Shown here piece after piece: positions 28,464 through 37,951 of a stretch of DNA of 64,000 bases. Position 1 is the first letter of the stretch; each line of letters starts with the position of its first letter. The notes below the pieces were generated by a model. It did not search any database. It saw only the letters and a program-made list of their open reading frames with translations, and was not told the DNA's origin. The stretch spans positions 426,001 through 490,000 of the forward strand of contig JAQURM010000001.1 of NCBI GenBank assembly GCA_028715605.1, in the 5' to 3' direction. Origin of the DNA: Desulfovibrionales bacterium. Lineage in GTDB: Bacteria; Desulfobacterota; QYQD01. The position numbers and the translations under genes were made by a program.

Positions 28464-29840
28464 ATGGCCAAACGCATATTGATAGTTGATGATGAAGTAA
28501 GCATCCTGGACTCCCTGGGCGGGATACTGGAGGACGAGGGATTTGAGCCTGTCCGGGCACAAAATGGCGAGGATGCCCTGGGCCGGTTAAGCGAGGCAGC
28601 GCCGGATTTAGTGCTTTTAGACGTGTGGATGCCTCCGGGCATAGATGGGCTGGAAGTGCTCAGAAGGATCAAACTCGATTATCCATTTCTCCCCGTAGTG
28701 ATAATGTCCGGCCATGGCACGGTGGAGACGGCAGTCAAGGCGACCAAGCTGGGGGCGCATGATTTTATTGAAAAACCGCTTTCCCTGGAAAAAGTCGTTC
28801 TAACTATAAATAATACGCTTGATTTCAGCCGGTTAGAAGAGGAAAACCTTCTTTTACGCCAGCGGGTAGGGCGTAAACCAGAACTCACCGGGCAAAGCGA
28901 GGCGATGCTGGAGTTAAAGAGACAGATTGTCCTGGTGGCGCCTACTTCGGCCTGGGTATTGATAAAGGGGGAAAACGGGGTAGGCAAGGAGTTGGTATCT
29001 CATGCCATACACAGGCAGAGCAAGCGAGCGTCCCGGCCTCTGATCGAGGTAAACTGCGCAGCCATCCCTGAAGAACTTATTGAAAGCGAGCTGTTCGGGC
29101 ATGAAAAGGGCTCCTTTACAGGCGCTACCAACATGAGGCGCGGCAAGTTTGACCTGGCCAACGAAGGCACACTCTTCCTGGATGAGATCGGCGATATGAG
29201 TCTTAAGACCCAGGCCAAGATACTGCGCATCCTGCAGGAGCAAAAATTCGAACGGGTAGGCGGGACAAAGACCATAAATGTTGATGTGCGGGTCATCGCC
29301 GCATCTAACAAGAACCTTGAGGAAGAGATTAAAAAAGGGAATTTTCGTGAGGATCTTTACCACCGATTAAATGTAGTGCCGATCGAAGTCCCTCCGCTAA
29401 GGGAGCGGTTGAGCGATATCCCCCTTTTAGTTAAGGAGTTTTTGTCTGAATTCGCTTCGGATGGCGGGTTAAAGCGCAAAGAAATAAGCGATGGCGCCCT
29501 GCAATTGCTCGCTGCCTATCATTGGCCCGGAAATGTCAGGGAGTTGAGAAATGTTGTGGAAAGATTGGTGATTATGTCTCCGGGCGCACTTATTACAGAG
29601 AAGGACATCCCTTCTTCGATACGGGGGGCTAAAGCGGTAGAAAAGAAGACAGGCGATATGTTTGCGTTCGGGACGTTTAAGGATGCCAAGGCCCATTTTG
29701 AGCGCGAGTTTATATTGCATAAACTGGCTGAAAATGACGGCAATATCTCCCAGACGGCTGAAAAGATAGGTCTGGAGAGAAGCCACCTCCACCGCAAGAT
29801 GAAGGCCTTAGGCATGGACAGTGTAAAGTCCGGGCAATAG
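28464..29840 (+). CDS. ntrX: NtrX-like sigma-54-dependent response regulator
   Basis: 458 residues: receiver domain (phospho-Asp in LVLLDVWMPPGIDG), sigma-54 AAA+ domain with a Walker A variant (GENGVGKE), the sigma-54 contact loop, Walker B (GTLFLDEIGDM), and a Fis-type helix-turn-helix (ISQTAEKIGLERSHLHRKM). The contact loop reads GSFTGA instead of the common GAFTGA. A one-residue longer receiver loop (MPPGIDG) is typical of NtrX. It is the cognate regulator of the upstream NtrY. Confidence 0.93.
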   Translation: MAKRILIVDDEVSILDSLGGILEDEGFEPVRAQNGEDALGRLSEAAPDLVLLDVWMPPGIDGLEVLRRIKLDYPFLPVVIMSGHGTVETAVKATKLGAHDFIEKPLSLEKVVLTINNTLDFSRLEEENLLLRQRVGRKPELTGQSEAMLELKRQIVLVAPTSAWVLIKGENGVGKELVSHAIHRQSKRASRPLIEVNCAAIPEELIESELFGHEKGSFTGATNMRRGKFDLANEGTLFLDEIGDMSLKTQAKILRILQEQKFERVGGTKTINVDVRVIAASNKNLEEEIKKGNFREDLYHRLNVVPIEVPPLRERLSDIPLLVKEFLSEFASDGGLKRKEISDGALQLLAAYHWPGNVRELRNVVERLVIMSPGALITEKDIPSSIRGAKAVEKKTGDMFAFGTFKDAKAHFEREFILHKLAENDGNISQTAEKIGLERSHLHRKMKALGMDSVKSGQ

Positions 29841-29918
29841 AAATAATTTGAAATATGGGCAGTTAGTGACTATATTGATAAACATAAGAGATTTTGTATA
29901 AGACCTGGTAATTTTAAG

Positions 29919-31691
29919 ATGGGAAACGACAAAGAATATAATAATGTTCCTGACCAGAAGGAATTAGAAAAGGAGCTGGCGGAGTATCTGTCCAAGAAAT
30001 ATGGGGATAAGGTGCGTATCCTCTCGCCGGTCGTCCTTCCCAAACCGGGCTCGTCTGAATCCGGGGGCAATAAGACTTTAAGGGGTAGGGATATTATCCT
30101 GAATTTTAATATCAAACCCAAAGAGCTTGAGGCCTACCTGGATGAGTATATAATCAAACAGGAGGAGGCCAAGGCTATCCTGGCTACCAAGGTCTGCACC
30201 CACTTCAACCGTATTAAGTATGCGCTGGAGCATAAGAGAGATACGGAGGTGGGGCAGATCAAAAATAACATCATTATGATCGGGCCTACCGGTGTAGGTA
30301 AGACCTATATGATAAAGCTGATCGCCGGGAAGCTCGGCGTGCCTTTTGTTAAGGGCGATGCCACCAAGTTCAGCGAGACCGGTTACGTGGGCGGTGATGT
30401 GGAGGATCTGGTTCGTGACCTTGTGCAGGAGGCGGGCGGGGATATGGAACTGGCCCGGTATGGCATCATTTATATCGATGAGATAGATAAGATTGCCTCC
30501 AGCACCCACCATTTAGGCCCGGATGTCTCACGCACCGGCGTTCAGCGCGCCCTTCTAAAGCCGATGGAAGAAACAGACATAGATCTCCGGGTTCCCCACG
30601 ATCCTATCGCCCAGCTTGAGGCCATAGAGCGTTACCGGAAGACCGGCAAACGGGAAAAAAGGACGGTTAACACCAGAAATATCCTTTTCATAGTGAGCGG
30701 CGCCTTTAACGATCTGGCGGATATTATCAAGAAGCGCCTGACTGATCAGGGAATCGGTTTCGGTGCGCCTGTTACTTCCAAGAGTGACAGGATCGATTAT
30801 TTATGTCATGTTAAGGCGGAAGACCTTATTGCATACGGGTTTGAGTCAGAGTTTGTAGGCCGGTTGCCTGTAGTAGCGGTTTTTGAGGGCTTATCCGTGG
30901 AGGACCTGTATAATATCCTCAAAAATTCTAACTGCCCGGTAACAAAAGGTAAAAAGCACGACTTTAAGGCCTATGGGATAGACATAACATTTGAAGATGA
31001 GGCATTACATATTCTGGCTGAGAAGGCCTATACAGAGAAGACGGGGGCGCGGGGATTGTCCAGAGTTGTAGAGCAGGTCCTTTTAGGATTTGAAAAAACC
31101 CTGCCTTCAACCTCGATTCGTTCCCTGGTTGTCACTCCGGAGATGGTCGAGAACCCGGTCGCGGCGCTGGATCGTTTGCTGGTCGGCCCGGATGATCCGG
31201 TCTATATTGAACGTTATCGTCGGGCCCGGGAGAGAGAATTAAATATTATAAAATCAACCATAGTGAAAGGTCAAAAAGAAATCTTTGACAACCGTGGGCT
31301 GTCTGTCACCCCGTTCAGGCTACGGTATCTGGCCGAGTTATGTTTGACCAAGGATATCGATATACAGGCCTCTGTGGAAGAGCTTCTATTTATCACTGAG
31401 GAAATAAAAGATTATGAAGCCACTTTTCTGGACAAATATGGTATAAAGATCATCTTTGAAGATGAGGCTATCGACCAGATAATCGGACAGGCCTGGCAGG
31501 AAGGCAGCACGGCTTATGTCATTTGCAACACCTTAACCGAATCATATAAGTATGCCTTGAGAATAATTCAGGATAGGACCGGGCAAAACGTTTTTCATCT
31601 TCCTACCGAGGCGGTGTCCACCCCGGAAGGATTTATCAGCCATCTGATCAAAGAGTCCCTTGATAATTCTTTTGGTAATTCCCCAAAATAG
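29919..31691 (+). CDS. ClpX-like AAA+ unfoldase lacking the zinc domain, with a C-terminal extension
   Basis: Likely ATP-driven protein unfoldase, 590 residues against about 420 for ClpX. The N-terminal zinc-binding domain is absent; instead there is a 65-residue charged start. The AAA+ core shows the LDEYIIKQEEAK entry helix, Walker A GPTGVGKT (122-129), pore loop GYVG (155-158), Walker B IIYIDEID (183-190), and a GIGFGA loop at about 278-283 in the position of the ClpP-docking IGF loop of ClpX. A ClpX C-domain (TGARGLSRVVEQVL) follows, then about 180 unassigned residues. A longer insert precedes sensor 1 (about 222-250). It is a standalone gene after ntrX; partner and substrate are unknown. 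Confidence 0.8.
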   Translation: MGNDKEYNNVPDQKELEKELAEYLSKKYGDKVRILSPVVLPKPGSSESGGNKTLRGRDIILNFNIKPKELEAYLDEYIIKQEEAKAILATKVCTHFNRIKYALEHKRDTEVGQIKNNIIMIGPTGVGKTYMIKLIAGKLGVPFVKGDATKFSETGYVGGDVEDLVRDLVQEAGGDMELARYGIIYIDEIDKIASSTHHLGPDVSRTGVQRALLKPMEETDIDLRVPHDPIAQLEAIERYRKTGKREKRTVNTRNILFIVSGAFNDLADIIKKRLTDQGIGFGAPVTSKSDRIDYLCHVKAEDLIAYGFESEFVGRLPVVAVFEGLSVEDLYNILKNSNCPVTKGKKHDFKAYGIDITFEDEALHILAEKAYTEKTGARGLSRVVEQVLLGFEKTLPSTSIRSLVVTPEMVENPVAALDRLLVGPDDPVYIERYRRARERELNIIKSTIVKGQKEIFDNRGLSVTPFRLRYLAELCLTKDIDIQASVEELLFITEEIKDYEATFLDKYGIKIIFEDEAIDQIIGQAWQEGSTAYVICNTLTESYKYALRIIQDRTGQNVFHLPTEAVSTPEGFISHLIKESLDNSFGNSPK

Positions 31692-31737
31692 GGCAAAAAT
31701 ACAGGAGACAGAAGCCAGAATACAGGAGTCAGAACAC

Positions 31738-31840
31738 TATTACTCCGGCAATTAAATATATAAATTTGCCCAATCCCCCCATCCCCCCTTTTCCAAAGGG
31801 GGGTGAGGGGGGATTTAAGTTTTTAATTGCCGGAGTAATA
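31738..31840. repeat. Nested palindrome: 19-bp inverted repeat enclosing the poly-C/poly-G repeat
   Basis: A perfect 19-bp inverted repeat (31738-31756 and 31822-31840, core ACTCCGGCAATTAAA) encloses an inner palindrome (31772-31815) built of CCCCCC and GGGGGG blocks with AATCC/GGATT ends and a TTCCAAA centre. The inner unit belongs to a family with further copies at 46895, 55864 and 59740. No coding is seen. Confidence 0.8.
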
Positions 31841-31886
31841 ATAGCCGAAAGCTAATTTTTTTAAAACAAAGGAGCATTCAAAAAAT

Positions 31887-33080
31887 ATGATCGGTATATC
31901 TAAACTTTATTGCGGTACGGTGGAGCCGTCTGACGCCTTGCGCTATGGCAGACACTCCGGGAAGCTGCCTTCGCACCTTCTCCAGTTTTCGGCAGACAAA
32001 AAGCCGGTGGTGGTCTGGAATGCCACCCGGCGTTGTAACTTAAAGTGTGTGCATTGTTATGCCCAGGCGGACAGTGTGGGCGCACCGGATGAACTCTCCA
32101 CGGCCGAAGGGAAAAAACTGATCGATGATCTAAGCCAGTTCGGCAGCCCGGTTCTTCTTTTCTCAGGCGGCGAGCCTTTTACGCGTCCGGATCTGCCTGA
32201 GCTTGCGGCTTACGCCGTGGAAAAAGGGATGCGGTCCGTAGTTTCTACAAATGGTACGCTTATCAGCAAAGACATGGCCAAGGTATTGAAGAAGATCGGC
32301 CTCTCTTATGTGGGTATAAGTCTTGATGGTATGGAAGAAGTCAATGACCATTTTCGTGGGGTTAAGGGGGCCTTTGCCGGGGCCATGAGGGGTATCAGAA
32401 ATTGTCAGGAAGCTGGTATTAAGGTGGGGTTAAGGTTTACCATAAATAAGCTTAATGCCGCCGAGATACCGGCTATTTTTGACCTGTTGGAACGGGAAGA
32501 AGTCCCGCGGATCTGTTTTTATCATCTGGTTTATGCGGGCCGGGGCAGTAAGCTGGTCGAAGAAGACCTCGCTCACGAAGAGACCCGGCGGGTAGTGGAT
32601 ATTATCATCGATCGTACCGCCGACTTGCACCGTCGCGGTAAGCCCAAAGAGGTGCTGACGGTGGACAATCATGCCGACGGGCCTTATGTCTATCTGCGTA
32701 TGGTAAAGGAGAATTCACCCCGGGCTGCCGAGGTCCTGGAATTACTTGAAATGAACGAGGGGAATAACTCCGGCCGGGGTATCGGCTGTGTAAGCTGGGA
32801 CGGGAGCGTCCATGCGGATCAATTCTGGAGGCATTACTCATTTGGCAATGTCCGCCAACGTCCGTTTAGCGAGATATGGACGGACTTATCCAATCCGCTT
32901 ATGGCGGCCCTTAAGAATAAGAAGGCCCATGTCAATGGCCGCTGCGCCCGGTGTAAGTGGCTGGATATCTGCGCCGGGAATTTCCGGGTAAGGGCTGAGG
33001 CTGTCACCGGGGATATCTGGGCGCCGGACCCGGCCTGTTATCTGACGGATAAAGAGATCGGGATTGCCGAGGAGGTCTAG
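31887..33080 (+). CDS. ahbC: 12,18-didecarboxysiroheme deacetylase AhbC (radical SAM)
   Basis: Radical SAM enzyme that removes the acetate side chains of 12,18-didecarboxysiroheme to give Fe-coproporphyrin III. It is 397 residues. The N-terminus ([21 protein letters not shown]) is characteristic of AhbC; the radical SAM motif is [10 protein letters not shown], the glycine-rich SAM site is FSGGEPF, and a SPASM-like C-terminus carries [13 protein letters not shown] and a final Cys in PDPAC for a second cluster. An AAAGGAG site precedes the ATG. It is first in the ahbC-hemB-ahbD operon, 2 nt before hemB. Confidence 0.93.
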   Translation: MIGISKLYCGTVEPSDALRYGRHSGKLPSHLLQFSADKKPVVVWNATRRCNLKCVHCYAQADSVGAPDELSTAEGKKLIDDLSQFGSPVLLFSGGEPFTRPDLPELAAYAVEKGMRSVVSTNGTLISKDMAKVLKKIGLSYVGISLDGMEEVNDHFRGVKGAFAGAMRGIRNCQEAGIKVGLRFTINKLNAAEIPAIFDLLEREEVPRICFYHLVYAGRGSKLVEEDLAHEETRRVVDIIIDRTADLHRRGKPKEVLTVDNHADGPYVYLRMVKENSPRAAEVLELLEMNEGNNSGRGIGCVSWDGSVHADQFWRHYSFGNVRQRPFSEIWTDLSNPLMAALKNKKAHVNGRCARCKWLDICAGNFRVRAEAVTGDIWAPDPACYLTDKEIGIAEEV

Positions 33081-33082
33081 AG

Positions 33083-34057
33083 ATGCTGTTTCCGGATTAT
33101 CGCCCGCGCCGTATGCGCCAGAATGAAAATTTCCGCGCCCTGATTCGCGAGACACACCTTGCGCCGGATCAGCTTGTCTATCCCCTTTTCGTCGTGCCGG
33201 GGAAAAAGGTCAGAAAAGAGATTCCTTCCATGCCCGGTTGTTTCCAACTTTCCCCGGATCAGTTGAAGGCTGAAATAAAAGAGATAAAGGACGCCGGGAT
33301 CAGGTCTGTTCTCCTTTTCGGCATCCCGGAAAAAAAGGACGAGATAGCCTCCCAGGCCTATGCCAAAGACGGCATTGTGCAAAGGGCGATAGCCGAGATA
33401 AAGGCATCTGATAAGGACCTTCTGGTTATTACGGATGTCTGCCTCTGTGAATACACGAGTCACGGTCACTGCGGATTTGTCTCCGGGGGTAAGATTGAAA
33501 ACGATGCGACCCTGGAGATACTGGGCAGGGTAGCCCTTTCCCATGCCCGGGCCGGTGCGGACATGGTTGCCCCTTCGGATATGATGGACGGACGGGTGGC
33601 TGAGATCCGTGAGGCCCTGGATGAAGCCGGTTTTGAACACATACCCATTATGTCTTATGCGGTCAAGTACGCCTCCAGTTTTTACGGGCCTTTCCGCGAG
33701 GCGGCGGAGTGCGCCCCCCAGTTCGGCGACCGGCGTTCCTATCAGATGGACCCGGCCAACAGCCGCGAGGCCCTGCGCGAGGCCACCCTGGATATGGAGG
33801 AAGGGGCTGACATCCTTATGGTTAAACCGGCCCTGCCTTATCTGGATATCATCTCTCATTTGCGGGAGGAATTTGACCATCCTATCGCCGCTTATCACGT
33901 CAGCGGCGAGTATGCCATGGTAAAGGCGGCGGCCAAGATGGGCTGGCTGGATGAGGAGCGGGTCATGATGGAATGTCTTCTGAGTATCCGGAGGGCCGGA
34001 GCCGATATTATCATCACTTATTACGCCAAGGAAGCAGCGAGGTTGCTGACCAGATGA
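33083..34057 (+). CDS. hemB: Delta-aminolevulinic acid dehydratase (porphobilinogen synthase) HemB
   Basis: Condenses two 5-aminolevulinates to porphobilinogen. It is 324 residues, with active-site lysines in [14 protein letters not shown] and [12 protein letters not shown]. The metal site [14 protein letters not shown] has three cysteines, so it is the zinc-dependent type. It lies between ahbC and ahbD, overlapping ahbD by four bases, an early pathway step embedded in a late-step operon. Confidence 0.97.
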   Translation: MLFPDYRPRRMRQNENFRALIRETHLAPDQLVYPLFVVPGKKVRKEIPSMPGCFQLSPDQLKAEIKEIKDAGIRSVLLFGIPEKKDEIASQAYAKDGIVQRAIAEIKASDKDLLVITDVCLCEYTSHGHCGFVSGGKIENDATLEILGRVALSHARAGADMVAPSDMMDGRVAEIREALDEAGFEHIPIMSYAVKYASSFYGPFREAAECAPQFGDRRSYQMDPANSREALREATLDMEEGADILMVKPALPYLDIISHLREEFDHPIAAYHVSGEYAMVKAAAKMGWLDEERVMMECLLSIRRAGADIIITYYAKEAARLLTR

Positions 34058-35184
34058 AACCGAACCATCCCCATGCACATCCCCACCACTCTCAAGGCCA
34101 TACATCCGGGCAGGATGTGCCGCCCCTTCGTCTTGTAGCCTGGGAATTGACCAGAAATTGCAACCTCTCCTGTGTCCACTGCCGGGCCGCAGCCACTCGC
34201 GGGCCGTATGACAATGAATTGACAACCGAAGAATGCAAGGGGATTATCGATGATATCGCCGCCCATGCCCAGCCGGTTATGATTATGACCGGTGGTGAGC
34301 CTCTCCTGCGCGAGGATATCTTTGAACTGGCGAGCTATGGTACAGACAAAGGCCTGCGTATGGTGATGGCCACTAACGGCACCCTCATCACCCCGGAAGT
34401 GGCCGGGAAAATGGTAGATGCGGGGATAAAAAGGATCAGTATAAGCATTGACGGGGCGACGGCTGAAAGTCATGATAAATTTCGTCAGGTCGAAGGGGCC
34501 CTTAAGGGGGCGCTTCAGGGGATTGAAGAGGCCAAAAAAGCAGGTCTGGAATTCCAGGTCAACACCACTATTACCGGGATCAACCTCAAGGAACTGCCGG
34601 CTATACAGGAACTCACCGTATCACTTGGGGCGGTAGCTCACCATATCTTTCTCCTGGTACCTACCGGCCGTGGTAAGGACCTGGCTGCTCAGGCCCTTTC
34701 TGCCGCTGAATACGAAGAGACCTTAAATTGGTTCTATGACCAGAAGGATAAAGTTCCTCTGCATCTCAAGGCCACTTGTGCCCCGCACTATTATCGCATC
34801 CTTAGGCAGCGGGCCAAAGCGGAAGGAAAAGAGGTTACCTTCCAGTCCCACGGGCTGGATGCCGTGACCCGCGGATGTCTGGGGGGCGTCGGCTTCTGCT
34901 TTGTCTCACACCGGGGAGATGTCCAACCCTGCGGTTATTTAGAGATAAACTGCGGATCGGTGCGCGAGATGCCCCTTTCCCGCATCTGGCGGGATTCCCC
35001 GGTTTTTCTCAACCTGCGTAATCCGAAAATGTACAAAGGCAAGTGCGGTGTCTGCGAGTATCATCGTTTCTGCGGCGGGTGCCGGGCGCGAGCCCATGAG
35101 ATGTCCGGTGATTATCTGGCTGAAGAACCCCTTTGTACATATCAACCCTTAAAAATGCGGGCGCCGGCGAAGGAAAGTCATTAG
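34054..35184 (+). CDS. ahbD: Heme synthase AhbD (radical SAM, Fe-coproporphyrin III decarboxylase)
   Basis: Radical SAM enzyme predicted to convert Fe-coproporphyrin III to protoheme by two oxidative decarboxylations. It is 376 residues. An N-terminal His-rich tail ([12 protein letters not shown]) precedes the radical SAM motif [17 protein letters not shown], and a SPASM region with GDVQPCGY and [20 protein letters not shown] 34054 overlaps the hemB stop (ATGA); an earlier ATG at 33973 lies inside hemB. The His-rich tail could bind metal. Confidence 0.92.
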   Translation: MKPNHPHAHPHHSQGHTSGQDVPPLRLVAWELTRNCNLSCVHCRAAATRGPYDNELTTEECKGIIDDIAAHAQPVMIMTGGEPLLREDIFELASYGTDKGLRMVMATNGTLITPEVAGKMVDAGIKRISISIDGATAESHDKFRQVEGALKGALQGIEEAKKAGLEFQVNTTITGINLKELPAIQELTVSLGAVAHHIFLLVPTGRGKDLAAQALSAAEYEETLNWFYDQKDKVPLHLKATCAPHYYRILRQRAKAEGKEVTFQSHGLDAVTRGCLGGVGFCFVSHRGDVQPCGYLEINCGSVREMPLSRIWRDSPVFLNLRNPKMYKGKCGVCEYHRFCGGCRARAHEMSGDYLAEEPLCTYQPLKMRAPAKESH

Positions 35185-35216
35185 ATTTCGACTATCAGTC
35201 ATCATCAACTAACCAG

Positions 35217-35398
35217 TTCCCATCCGAAAACTCCGGTTTTCCGGATGGAGCAGTCAGCGCTCAGCTATAAGCATGAAGCCGGTTCACCGTTCACTGTTGA
35301 CCGTTTTTCCGAAAGAAAATGTCGGACAACGGTTAACGGATAACGGATAACAAACATGCTGACGGCTGAAAGCTGATCGCTGTAAGCGTGAATTCGGA
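35217..35398. repeat. Composite dispersed repeat, copy A1
   Basis: An approximately 180-bp block built of CATCCGAAAACTCCGGTTTTCCGGATGG (hairpin-like), GTCAGCGCTCAGC, CACCGTTCACTGTTGACCG, ACAACGGTTAACGGATAAC and GCTGACGGCTGAAAGCTGA. A stretch of about 125 bp is closely matched at 51765-51898, and the outer parts recur at 56521-56660. The two ends are roughly complementary, so it can fold as a long imperfect hairpin. No gene is seen. Confidence 0.75.
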
Positions 35399-35413
35399 AT
35401 AGGATTTAACAAA

Positions 35414-35857
35414 ATGGATGCTACAGACCGGGCCATTTTAAACGAGATACAATCCCATTTTCCGATTGAATCCCGCCCCTATGCGACTATAGGAGAGCGG
35501 CTCCAACTCACGGAAACAGAAGTTTTAGACCGGATTAGGCGTTTGCAGGATAGGGGCATCATACGCCGTCTGGGGGCAAATTTTGATTCCCGCCGTCTGG
35601 GTTACATGACGACCCTTTGCGCCGCAAAGGTTCCTCCGGAAAGACTGGATGAGTTCATAGGGGTTGTAAATTCTTATTCTGGGGTAACCCATAACTATCT
35701 GCGAAAGCACGACTTCAATGTCTGGTTTACCTTTATCGCCGGGTCGGAAGAGGCCATCGAGAGGCAACTGCAGGAGATAACCGAAAAGACCGGCGTGAAG
35801 GTCTATAATTTTCCCGCCATACGCTTATTCAAAATCAAGGCTGAGTTTAAGGTCTAA
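35414..35857 (+). CDS. ahbA: Siroheme decarboxylase subunit AhbA
   Basis: Partner subunit of AhbB in siroheme decarboxylation. It is 147 residues with an AsnC/Lrp winged helix (DATDRAILNEIQSHFP ... RRLGANFDSRRLGYM) and the AhbA-type sequence VTHNYLRKHDFNVWFTF in the ligand-binding half. It follows ahbC-hemB-ahbD after a 229-bp repeat-filled gap, so it may have its own promoter. AhbB is encoded near hemL about 19 kb upstream. Confidence 0.9.
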   Translation: MDATDRAILNEIQSHFPIESRPYATIGERLQLTETEVLDRIRRLQDRGIIRRLGANFDSRRLGYMTTLCAAKVPPERLDEFIGVVNSYSGVTHNYLRKHDFNVWFTFIAGSEEAIERQLQEITEKTGVKVYNFPAIRLFKIKAEFKV

Positions 35858-35932
35858 AATTATTATCAACCTAGGGTTGAATCCGAGAACCGTTGAGGTG
35901 ACAATGTCCCATCTGCTCGGAGAGGAGAGATT

Positions 35933-36487
35933 ATGAAGAGGATTGCCAAATTGCTCTTTGAGGCCGGGATGCTGAAAAAGACGCCGCGTACCGGCTTCCG
36001 TTTTCTGGGTTCCGGGCAGGAATCAGTGGCGGATCATTCCTACCGGGTCATTCTCATCGGATATGTGCTGGCCGGGATTTCACCGGGTGTCGATCGATCT
36101 AAGGTAATGGAGTTATGTCTCTTCCACGATCTGGTTGAGGCCCGCACCGGGGACCTGAATTATGTTTACAAGGACTATGTCACGGTGGACTCAGTCAAGG
36201 CGGTCGCTGCCCTGACCAAGGACCTCGATTTTGGGGAGGACATCGCCGGATTAATAACAGAGTTTAAATCCGGCCATACCGAAGAGGCGAAATTAGCCCG
36301 GGACGCCGATCAGTTAGACCTCATCCTTGAGCTCAAAGAGCAGCATGATCTTGGGAATAAGTTTGCCCGGGAGTGGCTTGCACACGTAGTCAAACGGATC
36401 ACCACACCGGCCGGCCAGGAGCTTGCCGGGGAGATATTGGAGACCGATTTCTGCTCCTGGTGGTTTGATAAGTACCGGGGGAGATAA
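35933..36487 (+). CDS. HD-domain phosphohydrolase (YfbR/5'-deoxynucleotidase-like)
   Basis: Cytoplasmic metal-dependent phosphohydrolase of 184 residues. The HD-superfamily ligands are seen as His in VADHSYRV, His-Asp in FHDLVEA and Asp in DADQLD. This arrangement fits the HD_3 group that includes YfbR nucleotidases. A GGAGAGGAGAG site precedes the ATG. The substrate is inferred only from family resemblance. Confidence 0.82.
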   Translation: MKRIAKLLFEAGMLKKTPRTGFRFLGSGQESVADHSYRVILIGYVLAGISPGVDRSKVMELCLFHDLVEARTGDLNYVYKDYVTVDSVKAVAALTKDLDFGEDIAGLITEFKSGHTEEAKLARDADQLDLILELKEQHDLGNKFAREWLAHVVKRITTPAGQELAGEILETDFCSWWFDKYRGR

Positions 36488-36543
36488 AAGAAGTTCAAAG
36501 TTGAAAGTTCAAAGTTTTTGTTACAGTTTAGGAGGTAGTATCC

Positions 36544-37794
36544 ATTAGCACACCCTCATGCAATAAGTGCGGGACGTGCATGAGTGTCTGTCCCGTTTAC
36601 CAGGTAACGGGGCTGGAGGCCTATTCCCCACGGGGCAAATTAAGCCTTATTGAGGCCAACCGGGAAGGCAGGTTACCGTTTTCCGACCGCTTTGAAGAAT
36701 TGCTCTCGTACTGTCTCCTTTGCGGGGCCTGTACAACTGTCTGTCCCGCCGGGGTAAATGCGGATGCCTCCATACAGAAAGCGCGGGCAAGGTTGGTCGA
36801 AGAGAAGGGGCTTCCCGTGGGGAAGCGATACTTTTTCCATTACCTTCTGGATTCTGAATATCTTTTGCCTTTTATATTAAAAGGCGGTTCCCTGATCCAG
36901 GGCCTCCTTTGCAAAAGAATCCCGGAAGATAGCGGCCTTCATTGTCGATTTCCGATCCCTCTGTTGGCCGGAAGGTCATGGCTGCCGCCATTGGCGCCGA
37001 CCTTTTTTCTGGATAATGACCTGCCCCAGGAAACAAGCGCCCCGGCTAAGGCGGCTTACTTTACCGGGTGCATCACAAATTATCTCTTTCCTGACGTAGG
37101 GAAGGCTGTCCTGAATATTTTTGACTTTCTCGGAGAGCCTGTATGGGCGCCCAAGAAGCAGAAATGCTGTGGGTTCCCGGCCTTTTGTGCCGGGGATGAA
37201 GAGACGGCGCGTTCCCTGGCCAGGGCCAATATATCTGCATTTATGGATGGACGGTTCGATTACATCGTTACGACCTGTGCCTCCTGCAGCTCCCATCTAA
37301 GATTTAATTACCCCAGGCTTCTGGCTGATGACCCGGTTTTTGCAGAAAAAGCGGCGGAGTTTTCAGCAAAAGTGATGGATATATCGGTCTTTTTGTTCCA
37401 TAACAAGGGCTTTTCCCGGCAGTTATCGGACCTCACGCCGAAAACCAGCAGCCTGAAGGTGACGTATCATGATCCCTGCCATTTTCGGTTTAGAGAAAAG
37501 ATATTCGAGGAGCCGCGTATGCTCATCAAGTCGCTGCCCGGAGTCGATTTTCGCGAACCGGCAGGCGGAGCTGCGTGTTGTGGGCACGGCGGGTTGTTTA
37601 ATATAACTCATTATGACCTATCCCAGGTGATTCTTGATAAAAGGATGGCTGTGTTAAGAGACACGGGAGCAGATACCTTAGTCACCAGTTGTATGGGCTG
37701 CCTGCTACAGTGGCGGGAAGGCTTGTTCAGGCATGGGCTTAATGCGCAGGCCATGCATCTGGTGGAGTTATTCGATATGTTTTTATCAAAATGA
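36544..37794 (+). CDS. Two-CCG-domain iron-sulfur protein (GlcF/LutA/HdrD-like), apparent AUU start
   Basis: Redox subunit of the glycolate-oxidase iron-sulfur/heterodisulfide-reductase type. It has two [4Fe-4S] motifs (CNKCGTCMSVCP and CLLCGACTTVCP) and two CCG domains (KCCGFPAFC ... TTCASC, and ACCGHGG ... TSCMGC). The first ATG (36580) would remove three of the four cysteines of the first cluster. Upstream in frame there is a stop at 36529 and only one near-cognate codon, ATT 36544, which has AGGAGG (36530-36535) exactly 8 nt before it. From ATT the protein is 416 residues. No flavin subunit gene is adjacent; its partner is unknown. Confidence 0.85.
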   Translation: MSTPSCNKCGTCMSVCPVYQVTGLEAYSPRGKLSLIEANREGRLPFSDRFEELLSYCLLCGACTTVCPAGVNADASIQKARARLVEEKGLPVGKRYFFHYLLDSEYLLPFILKGGSLIQGLLCKRIPEDSGLHCRFPIPLLAGRSWLPPLAPTFFLDNDLPQETSAPAKAAYFTGCITNYLFPDVGKAVLNIFDFLGEPVWAPKKQKCCGFPAFCAGDEETARSLARANISAFMDGRFDYIVTTCASCSSHLRFNYPRLLADDPVFAEKAAEFSAKVMDISVFLFHNKGFSRQLSDLTPKTSSLKVTYHDPCHFRFREKIFEEPRMLIKSLPGVDFREPAGGAACCGHGGLFNITHYDLSQVILDKRMAVLRDTGADTLVTSCMGCLLQWREGLFRHGLNAQAMHLVELFDMFLSK

Positions 37795-37823
37795 GCCGCC
37801 TATTTCGGGGATAGACATTTTCC

Positions 37824-37852
37824 TTGACATGCAATCTCTATTTTGTTACACA
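37824..37852 (+). promoter_or_regulatory. Possible promoter of the tetraheme cytochrome gene
   Basis: A consensus TTGACA (37824-37829) is followed after 17 bp by TACACA (37847-37852), a weak -10. It lies about 100 bp before the cytochrome start. Confidence 0.35.
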
Positions 37853-37951
37853 CAAGCTGAACTGTGATTCAGTAGGTGACTGTGAAGAATAATTATAGGG
37901 CTCTGTAGTTAATCTTTTGGCAATAAGTTATTGTTAGTCAGGAGGAAAGAG

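Noticed and set aside
33077-34225. A 382-codon open frame on the minus strand opposite hemB and ahbD.
   Set aside because: It is antisense to two clear, conserved genes, has no recognisable domain or ribosome site, and fits the frequent stop-free antisense frames of GC-rich coding DNA.
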